A stretch of DNA of 64,000 nt. Source: an uncultured Ignisphaera sp. GTDB taxonomy: Archaea; Thermoproteota; Thermoprotei_A; Sulfolobales; Ignisphaeraceae. A model generated the notes under the pieces. It was not told the DNA's origin. It made no database searches and saw nothing but the letters and a program-made list of their open reading frames with translations. The translations under genes were made by a program, and so were the position numbers. Positions 58,007-64,000 of this stretch are shown here, one piece after another (positions within the stretch are counted from its first letter, which is position 1; each line of letters opens with the position of its first letter). The DNA is taken from NCBI GenBank assembly GCA_938074605.1, contig CALJEI010000010.1, forward strand, positions 25,531-89,530, given 5' to 3'.

Positions 58007-59281
58007 ATGCAAAAGTTTTGGGGTAAAACAATAAGCGTAAGTGAAGCAGTTGAATTAGCTGTTAAAACACTTAAAGAATCCATAGAGTTGGAGGCCGTCG
58101 ACATCCCCATAGATCGTTCGATTAAAATGATTTCTTCAGAAAGCATTAAGTGTCCAATAGACCTGCCTCCATATAACAACAGCGCTGTTGATGGGTATGC
58201 AGTTAGATCTGTTGATACAATTGGCGCAACTCAATTAAACCCAGTTAGGCTTAAAGTAAAATGCTCTGTGGACACGGGGGATCCTCTAGATAAATGCGGT
58301 GTACTGAGGGATAATGAGGCAGTTGAAGTAGGTACAGGAGCTCCGCTTCCAGATGGAGCAGACGCAGTCGTAATGTACGAGGACTCGTTGAGGGCGGGCG
58401 ATTATGTGGAGGTGTTTAAGCAGGTCGCTCCATTTGACAACGTTAATAGAGCCGGCGACGACTTTAAAGCAGGTGAAGAAGTCATTGGTAAGGGGACTCA
58501 GCTTACAGCATTTCACATAGGCTTGCTGGCGAGCCTAGGTTTAAGGAATGTGAGAGTTTATAGGTCTCTTAAGGCCTTCGTCCTGCCAACGGGTAGTGAA
58601 CTCGTAGAACCAGGTGAACAGCTTCAGCCGGGGAAGAAGTACTCTTCGACAGACTACATTGTAGCCTCATTACTTAGGGAAGCCGGGTTTATTGAAGTAA
58701 GTAAGTTAAGCCCCGCCCCAGATCAAGTAGGGGAAGTGAGGGAGGCGCTGTTAAAGGGGTTGGAGAAAGCTGATCTAGCCATAACTATAGGTGGTTCAAG
58801 CATTGGCAACAGGGATGTCGTATATAGAATTATTGATAGCGAAGGCCTCTGGATCTTTAGAGGAGTAGCACTTAGGCCCGGCAGGACGACTAGCCTGGGC
58901 TTAATCAATGGGAAACCTGTGTTTGCCCTAAGTGGGAATCCTATGGCGGCGTGGGCAGGGTTTACAGCCATTGTTAAGCCATCTATCTACAGACTATATT
59001 ATTCAAGTCCTCCGGTTGAGCCAAGCATTGTGGCAACAGTTGGTGAGAGAATAGTGAATGTAGTTGGCTATAGAAGCTATGTAAGAGTGGTGTTAAGCAG
59101 TGATGGACTTAAGCACTTCGTTAAACCATACATGATCCATGGAAGCAGCTACTTGTCGAGCGCGATTAGAGCACACGGCTACGTAGTTATTCCTGAAGAA
59201 GTCGAGGGATACGATGTAGGTGAAGAAGTGGTAGTTCAATTGTTTACAACAAGGCCTCTACACGTCAATCAAAGCCATTAA
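58007..59281 (+). CDS. moeA: molybdopterin molybdenumtransferase MoeA
   Basis: Inserts metal into adenylylated molybdopterin. PPYNNSAVDGYAVR (residues about 51-64) with the conserved D, EVGTGAPLPDGADAVV, and the MoaB-like domain III loop TIGGSSIGNRDVV; ALSGNPMAAW and the C-terminal beta-barrel domain IV complete the protein. 424 aa. ATG with CAGGTGT five bases upstream. A tungsten version is possible; the paralogue at 61.3 kb may handle the other metal. Confidence 0.93.
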   Translation: MQKFWGKTISVSEAVELAVKTLKESIELEAVDIPIDRSIKMISSESIKCPIDLPPYNNSAVDGYAVRSVDTIGATQLNPVRLKVKCSVDTGDPLDKCGVLRDNEAVEVGTGAPLPDGADAVVMYEDSLRAGDYVEVFKQVAPFDNVNRAGDDFKAGEEVIGKGTQLTAFHIGLLASLGLRNVRVYRSLKAFVLPTGSELVEPGEQLQPGKKYSSTDYIVASLLREAGFIEVSKLSPAPDQVGEVREALLKGLEKADLAITIGGSSIGNRDVVYRIIDSEGLWIFRGVALRPGRTTSLGLINGKPVFALSGNPMAAWAGFTAIVKPSIYRLYYSSPPVEPSIVATVGERIVNVVGYRSYVRVVLSSDGLKHFVKPYMIHGSSYLSSAIRAHGYVVIPEEVEGYDVGEEVVVQLFTTRPLHVNQSH

Positions 59282-59329
59282 TTAACAAGGACTTCTACTA
59301 TACTTATGCAGATGCCTGCTGGTGGAAGC

Positions 59330-59977
59330 ATGGATCTCGGCAGTGTAGTTATTGCAACTTTAATAGCTTCGCCTTCAGGCGCGCTTAGCCCCGGCCCACT
59401 TACTTTAGCTACATTAGCCATTGGATCTAAGAGTGGGTGGAGAGGGGGGTTTCTCATAGCTGTAGGGCACATGGCTGTAGAGCTCCCATACGTACTAGCA
59501 CTATTCTTATCCATGAACTATGTTGCAAACTTACTTAAAGGACTCTTAGGGGATGTTATAACAGTCCTCGGCGTGCTCGCTATATCGTTTTTCGCAGCAA
59601 TGATCATTAGGGACTCACTTAAGGGCGCTAGCAGCAGAGATCCCGGGGGATCCATTGGAGCGGCCAACCCCATAGTCATTGGGGCTCTATTCACTGGCTT
59701 AAACGTATACTTCCTGCTGTGGTGGTTGAGCATAGGCCTAGGCTTAGTCTCAATGACTAGCAGCATAGGTGCAACTGCTGTAGTAGTCATGTACTTAAGC
59801 CACGTATGGATTGACTACCTATGGCTTATAACGGTAGCTGAAGCAAGTAGAAAGGGCTTAAGAATACTGAAGGGCAAGGCATATAGCTCACTCCTACTAA
59901 TACTTGGAGCTCTCTTACTCATATTTGGAGCAAACATAGCCCTAACTAGGTTTGCTAATGTTTCAATAATTCCCTAA
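59330..59977 (+). CDS. LysE-family amino-acid exporter
   Basis: Six-helix transporter of the LysE/RhtB superfamily. The first helix contains SPSGALSPGPLTLATLAIGSKSG, the family's PGP motif; hydrophobic helices follow at about 40-60, 65-90, 110-135, 145-165 and 185-210. I start at ATG 59330 (MDLGSVVIATLIASP) because GGTGG lies five bases before it; a longer frame starts at 59306. Substrate unknown. Follows moeA by 48 bases. Confidence 0.78.
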   Translation: MDLGSVVIATLIASPSGALSPGPLTLATLAIGSKSGWRGGFLIAVGHMAVELPYVLALFLSMNYVANLLKGLLGDVITVLGVLAISFFAAMIIRDSLKGASSRDPGGSIGAANPIVIGALFTGLNVYFLLWWLSIGLGLVSMTSSIGATAVVVMYLSHVWIDYLWLITVAEASRKGLRILKGKAYSSLLLILGALLLIFGANIALTRFANVSIIP

Positions 59978-60107
59978 GGATCCATCGATGGATCTTCAGC
60001 TTACCGACATTATTGCTGGCATTCAACTTCTTCAACTAGGAATAAGTAGAGTTTTTCAAATAATACATAAAATGCCTATGCACATACGTATCTAGAGGAG
60101 ATCTTCA

Positions 60108-60587
60108 GTGTACACAGTCCCTGACTTGCTTGAGGTAAATGCTAAGTCGAGGATTTTTAGAGATAAGAGCAAGCTTTTAATAATTGGTAAATGCATTGAG
60201 TTAGAGCACCCTGGAATACTGAAGGAGTTTATTGATAGCAACTATGGAGTTCTAGGGCTGTGTCCTGAGGCAGTTCATGTAAATATGGCAGGGTTTAAGT
60301 TAATTGGGATACTGGCCAGAGGAAGCTTTGAAGAAGTGTCAGTCCTAACAGTTGATGGGAGCATGCATTGCATACAGTTGCACTGGATGCTTGAGGAAGT
60401 ATTTAAGGCAATGAATCTAAGCAATAGAGTTAGAAGGAGACACTTCATCATTTATAAAGGAGAGTTAAAGGAGGTTTCAGTGAGAGACGTTAAGATCAGT
60501 AGATTCCTATATAAAGTGAATAGCCTGGCTTCAGGGCTTAGTTGCGAAAAAACTATTGACGCTGCAGATGAAGAAGCTAGCTTCTAG
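60108..60587 (+). CDS. uncharacterised protein near the moe genes
   Basis: 159 aa, GTG start with GAGGAGAT five bases upstream. Contains GVLGLCPEAVHVNMAGFKLIG and a helical end; family not recognised, though the fold looks compact and soluble. It overlaps the oppositely oriented 61.2 kb gene by 11 bases at the 3' ends. Confidence 0.65.
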   Translation: MYTVPDLLEVNAKSRIFRDKSKLLIIGKCIELEHPGILKEFIDSNYGVLGLCPEAVHVNMAGFKLIGILARGSFEEVSVLTVDGSMHCIQLHWMLEEVFKAMNLSNRVRRRHFIIYKGELKEVSVRDVKISRFLYKVNSLASGLSCEKTIDAADEEASF

Positions 60588-61200
60588 AAATACCTGCTTC
60601 AACAAATATGGACTTAATTAACTCACTAATCTCAACGATCTTTGGAAAACCCCCTATGCGTTTAGCTCTGGCCACAACTCTAAGTTCATCTTCACTAACG
60701 GTCACCGCGTATTTAGCCTTAATTCTCTCAACAGCCCTCCTCAACTCCTCAACTATTTTGGGGTTCTTAAAAACAAGATCGCTTATGTCGTGAATAGCTG
60801 TTAGAGATATTCCATCGGCGTCTGCATCAATTATAAAGTCTTCAACAAGTCCTTTCCCTGAAAACATAAACCACGCTGAGAACTCCTCAAGATCTATTCC
60901 TAAGTCCGCAAGCCAATAGCCCTGTGCTTCAAGGGCTTCGAGTACATAGGTCTCTATGCCTGTTGCAGTGAGCATGCCAAGCTCCATTAAGTCTACGTAA
61001 GCCTCAACCACTTTCTCTAAGCCGCTTAGATCTCCATAATTGTGCCTCTCCAAATACTCAATCACGTTCTCAAGATCGTAGTTGAGGAACTCCTCGATTA
61101 TTCTTTCAATAAGTTCTTCAAGTTTAACACCGTACTTATCTATCATTCTCCTTGCTTTAGAAATAGTCTCATTACTTAATTCAATTGCTATACTGCCCAA
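60577..61200 (-). CDS. uncharacterised helical protein, 207 aa
   Basis: Begins IAIELSNETISKARRMIDKYG, similar to ribbon-helix-helix-type N-termini, followed by a long acidic helical part. No family recognised. Sits between the MoeA fusion gene (68 bases) and the 159-aa gene; perhaps linked to molybdenum metabolism by position only. Confidence 0.65.
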   Translation of the reverse strand: MGSIAIELSNETISKARRMIDKYGVKLEELIERIIEEFLNYDLENVIEYLERHNYGDLSGLEKVVEAYVDLMELGMLTATGIETYVLEALEAQGYWLADLGIDLEEFSAWFMFSGKGLVEDFIIDADADGISLTAIHDISDLVFKNPKIVEELRRAVERIKAKYAVTVSEDELRVVARAKRIGGFPKIVEISELIKSIFVEAGISRS

Positions 61201-61267
61201 TTTTCAACACCTGCTTAGATCATTCATTAAAGTGTAATTTAAGGATTAACTCCTAGGGCAACTCCCG

Positions 61268-63238
61268 TTAATTCATGAAGGAGCCTATTTCCTCAGGCGC
61301 TCTATACCCTGGAGCACTATTGATAATCTCTATTATGTCGGGGCTTCTTAAACTCTCTATAAACTTTTGTACTTCCCTTTTCTCCAACGATTCCTTATTG
61401 ACTAGAAAGTCGTATTGTTCCCAAGTAAGCGGCAGGAACTCTAGCCCATATTGTCTAGCCACGTACTCTACGGCTATCCCTACGTCAGCTCTACCATGTT
61501 TTACTGCTAGAGCTACTGCTGTATGGGATTTAACTTCATAGCTATACCCCCTAATTGACTTAGTCAATTCCTTTAACTCTAAGCCGAGTTCCCTAGCTAG
61601 CTTCTCTAGCTCAAGGTCTAGGTATACTCTTACTCCAGCTCCACGTGGCCTATTAACTATAACTACGTCGCTTCTAATGAAGTCTCTAATGCTCTTAATG
61701 TTCTTTGGATCACCTTCATTAATCACAAGCCCTATCCTACGATCATAGCCTCTAACTAAGACAGCTTTTCCTAAAACTCCATATTTACGTAGAAAGGTTG
61801 CATTATATGTAAGGGTCTCTTCATCGAGTAAGTGGGTTGGAGCTATGTCAGCTTCACTATTCCTTACCGCCAGCCACCCCCCAGTGCTCCCAATTGATAG
61901 CACTCTAGATACGTGGGCTAAACCCATTGTTGATAGAAGCCTGTGCAGTATTGGATCGTTGCTTCCAACAATGTTAATCAATGGAACCCTGCCTCTGTCA
62001 TGGAATAACCTTACCATAACTTCATCTCCTTCAATAATTAGGTCCTTCGCTGAATCCAGTACGGCGTAGCCATCACAGATGGTTAGTGGGGATAAATCCC
62101 CGCTTCTAGAGTGAGCTGGTAAAGCAATGTACTCCCCCCCTCTATTGATTAGTAAAACTGGGTAGAACCACGTTACTCCCAGGGGCTTCCTGATCCTATA
62201 ATTGATCCTTGCCTTCACTTCTTGAATGACTTCACTCCTTAAACCCGCCATTTTTGCAATTAATGGCTTAACTACTTCATTGAAGACCATAAAGCATGAA
62301 AGGGGGAATCCTGGAAGCCCTATGAGTAGCTTGCCTCTAGATACAGCTATAACGGTTGGCTTACCTGGCTTAACCCTTAATCCATGAATTACCACTTCCC
62401 CAAGGCTTTCAAAAACTCTATAGACCAGGTCTCCTAATCCAGCTGAAGTGCTGCCACTAGTGATGACTACATCGTGTTCTTCTAGGGCTTTGCTGACTGC
62501 ATCCATAATTGTGTTATGATCGTCTGGCAGGAGGCCTAGGAACATTGCTTCAACGCCCATGTTAATTAGGGATGAAGAGATCAAGTGTCCATCCACATCG
62601 TAGATCCTTCCATCAACCAGCTTCTCCCAGGGCTCAACGACTTCTCTACCTGTTGAAAACACTGCTGCTCTCACCCTCCTATAGACCTTTAGTCTCCACA
62701 CCCCTAGGCCGGCCAGTAGAGCTATCTCCTTAGGCGTAATCATAGTGCCTTCAACTAGGACTAGGTCTCCTAAGCTAATGTCGCTGCCTGCCGTAACTAT
62801 GTTTTCTCCAGGCACCGCGCTTCTGTAAACAAATACTTCACTACCGCTCTTCCTCACGTACTCCTCCATTACTACTCCTGTTGCTCCACGGGGAATCATT
62901 GAGCCAGTCGCTACTTCGACGGCTTCCCCCGCCATGACTTCAATCACTGGCTTCTCGCCTGCTTCCACTCCACCAATTAAGTTGAGCTTAACTGGGTGTA
63001 GTTCGTCTGCTCCATAAGTGTCCTCTACTCTAACAGCATATCCATCTACTTCACTTCTATCAAATGGAGGGTGGTCTACTGGGGCATAGATGTCTTCAGC
63101 TAGAACTCTGCCTAAAGCATTGCTTAGCTCAACTTCCTCAACTCCAAGGGGCTTTAAATGAACTCTGCTTGAAACAACTCTAACTACATCGCGTGGATCG
63201 ATGAGTTTGTGGAATACCTTTCTGCTCAAACCACGCAC
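61268..63238 (-). CDS. MoeA fused to a C-terminal PBP-like substrate-binding domain
   Basis: 656 aa. Residues 1-405 are a full MoeA: HPPFDRSEVDGYAVR, VATGSMIPRGATGVVMEE, VFSTGREVVEP, and domain III TSGSTSAGLGDLVYRV, GLPGFPLSCF. Residues about 420-656 (LINIVGSNDPILHRLLSTMGLA..., RPRGAGVRVYLDLELEKLAR, HTAVALAVKHGRADVGIAVEYVARQYGLEFLPL) form a periplasmic-binding-protein type fold of the molybdate-sensing/LysR-like kind. Such fusions are known in archaea and may sense molybdate or tungstate. Likely second MoeA of the window, probably with a different metal preference. Confidence 0.88.
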   Translation of the reverse strand: MRGLSRKVFHKLIDPRDVVRVVSSRVHLKPLGVEEVELSNALGRVLAEDIYAPVDHPPFDRSEVDGYAVRVEDTYGADELHPVKLNLIGGVEAGEKPVIEVMAGEAVEVATGSMIPRGATGVVMEEYVRKSGSEVFVYRSAVPGENIVTAGSDISLGDLVLVEGTMITPKEIALLAGLGVWRLKVYRRVRAAVFSTGREVVEPWEKLVDGRIYDVDGHLISSSLINMGVEAMFLGLLPDDHNTIMDAVSKALEEHDVVITSGSTSAGLGDLVYRVFESLGEVVIHGLRVKPGKPTVIAVSRGKLLIGLPGFPLSCFMVFNEVVKPLIAKMAGLRSEVIQEVKARINYRIRKPLGVTWFYPVLLINRGGEYIALPAHSRSGDLSPLTICDGYAVLDSAKDLIIEGDEVMVRLFHDRGRVPLINIVGSNDPILHRLLSTMGLAHVSRVLSIGSTGGWLAVRNSEADIAPTHLLDEETLTYNATFLRKYGVLGKAVLVRGYDRRIGLVINEGDPKNIKSIRDFIRSDVVIVNRPRGAGVRVYLDLELEKLARELGLELKELTKSIRGYSYEVKSHTAVALAVKHGRADVGIAVEYVARQYGLEFLPLTWEQYDFLVNKESLEKREVQKFIESLRSPDIIEIINSAPGYRAPEEIGSFMN

Positions 63239-63328
63239 CTGCTGACTCCTTGAGCTACCCTCGTTAAATTGCTTACCGACTCATAGTTATGGATGCTGAG
63301 TTGAGCTAGCTACGTTATCCACCTAGAT

Positions 63329-64000
63329 CTATGCAATGCCCTCAGAGCTGAACGCTTCTACAGCTCTCTTCAATACCCTTAGTTTCTCTAAGCTAATACT
63401 GTAGGCCTCCTCTCTTGAAACTACTCCGCCGAGTCCTCCGAAGCCGCAGTCGGCTGAAGCAAGATCTATTCTACCGCCACTTGCCTTCGCTACTTCACTC
63501 AGTAGAGCAATTACTTCACTCAGTTCCTCCACTTTAGGCTTTATAGAACTCAGTACTCCTGGAGCTACGTACTTAGATCCTTCTTCGAGAAGCTCTGCTT
63601 CCACAACCTTTAAGTTGCTCCTCGCTTCATAGAACTCCAAATTAATGTACTTCAGCTCCCTTGCCTCCGTTAAGAGCCTGAATATCCTGCTCGATATTCT
63701 GCCACATACGTGTACTCCTCTCTCTACGCTTAAGCCTTTGTAGATGCTGTTCACTGCGCCAACTATGTCTTCTTCACTGTAGTTAAACATTATTCTATGG
63801 GCTCCAATAATTAAGCCCAGCATGGGCTCGTCTAGGAATACTGTAGTGTAGCCAAGCCTAGCCATGTATTCAACAGCCCTCCTCACGTATGGAACAACGT
63901 AGTTTAACACTACGTCCTTCCTAGACAGGAGGCTTGACCAAAGATCTGTCTTCCCGCCCTCAATGTACATCTTTGAAGACAGTGTGAAGACCCCTGTGAC
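63329..64000 (-). CDS. methionine synthase (MetE-like), C-terminal part cut by window edge
   Basis: Cobalamin-independent methyl transfer to homocysteine. Reading continues through the window edge (VTGVFTLSSKMYIEGG). VFLDEPMLG, the zinc ligands H-x-C in GVHVCGR, the glutamate in INLEFYE and the C-terminal SADCGFGGLGG cysteine are in place, as in archaeal core-MetE. 224 codons are visible; the N-terminal part lies beyond base 64000. Confidence 0.85.
   Translation of the reverse strand, partial: VTGVFTLSSKMYIEGGKTDLWSSLLSRKDVVLNYVVPYVRRAVEYMARLGYTTVFLDEPMLGLIIGAHRIMFNYSEEDIVGAVNSIYKGLSVERGVHVCGRISSRIFRLLTEARELKYINLEFYEARSNLKVVEAELLEEGSKYVAPGVLSSIKPKVEELSEVIALLSEVAKASGGRIDLASADCGFGGLGGVVSREEAYSISLEKLRVLKRAVEAFSSEGIA

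Overview
The window looks like Thermoproteota (Thermoprotei, crenarchaeal) DNA. Evidence: a degenerate-zinc-ribbon TFB, RpoP, aIF1, a TFS-like protein, an archaeal tRNA-splicing endonuclease, PDO, Mut7-C and AMMECR1 proteins, a TIP49 ATPase, C/D-box guide RNAs, a TATA-type rRNA promoter, no 5S in the rRNA unit, and an archaeal-type 16S intron. I cannot name the species. The AT-rich left part is what one would expect from an AT-rich hyperthermophile of the Desulfurococcales/Ignisphaera type, but that is inference.

Layout. 1-8.6 kb: N-terminal half of leucyl-tRNA synthetase, two unknown genes, protein disulfide oxidoreductase, a short nucleotide-sugar dehydrogenase-like protein, the TIP49/RuvB-like ATPase, a DUF1152 protein and a solitary Cas4-like nuclease. 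8.7-13 kb: AdoMet/arginine decarboxylase and a cassette of PMT-type mannosyltransferase, membrane coiled-coil protein and small basic protein, separated by about 1 kb of empty DNA. 13-19 kb: phosphoglucomutase family enzyme, Trm112-like protein, DUF354, RNase HII, Mut7-C, AMMECR1, dCTP deaminase. 19.2-25.8 kb: a compact pyrimidine operon (pyrF-E-B-I-K-C-D plus one unknown gene) holding every de novo UMP step except carbamoyl-phosphate synthase, with a probable TATA box and an inverted-repeat operator. 26-39 kb: spermidine synthase, surface protein, a decayed HAD hydrolase, small zinc proteins, phosphoesterase, a RimK-type ligase, threonine dehydratase, aIF1, RpoP, TFB, tRNA-Gln, agmatinase. 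39-48 kb: GlyRS, a run of small conserved-looking genes around EndA, tRNA-Asn, TFS-like, ArgRS. 48-53.2 kb: a 23S-16S rRNA operon on the minus strand with its promoter. 53.5-64 kb: KDG/DapA-type aldolase, tRNA-Val, tetraether-synthase-type radical SAM enzyme, a second identical tRNA-Gln, intron-bearing tRNA-Thr, a molybdenum-cofactor group (MoaB, MoeA, MoeA with a C-terminal binding domain), a LysE exporter and a partial methionine synthase.

Most interesting signals. (1) Seven small intergenic loci with C/D-box sRNA architecture, six of them with near-ideal box spacing; one guide matches the D arm of tRNA-Asn in this window. (2) The 16S gene carries three extra segments, one a 117-base intron-like insert with a strong pairing stem and no endonuclease gene. 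(3) Base composition and protein style change abruptly at the rRNA operon, and an identical tRNA-Gln occurs on both sides, so the contig may be joined across the conserved rRNA operon, or it may carry a real compositional island. (4) The dihydroorotase reading frame extends 82 codons upstream of its first usual start codon and contains the metal-binding HTH motif there, implying a non-standard start (ATC with a ribosome-binding site) or a sequence error.

How genes work together: PyrB/I, C, D/K, E, F make UMP; Dcd feeds dTTP synthesis. The decarboxylase, SpeE and agmatinase can make spermidine. EndA would process the tRNA-Thr intron and the rRNA bulge-helix-bulge stems; the C/D sRNAs would guide 2'-O-methylation of rRNA and tRNA.
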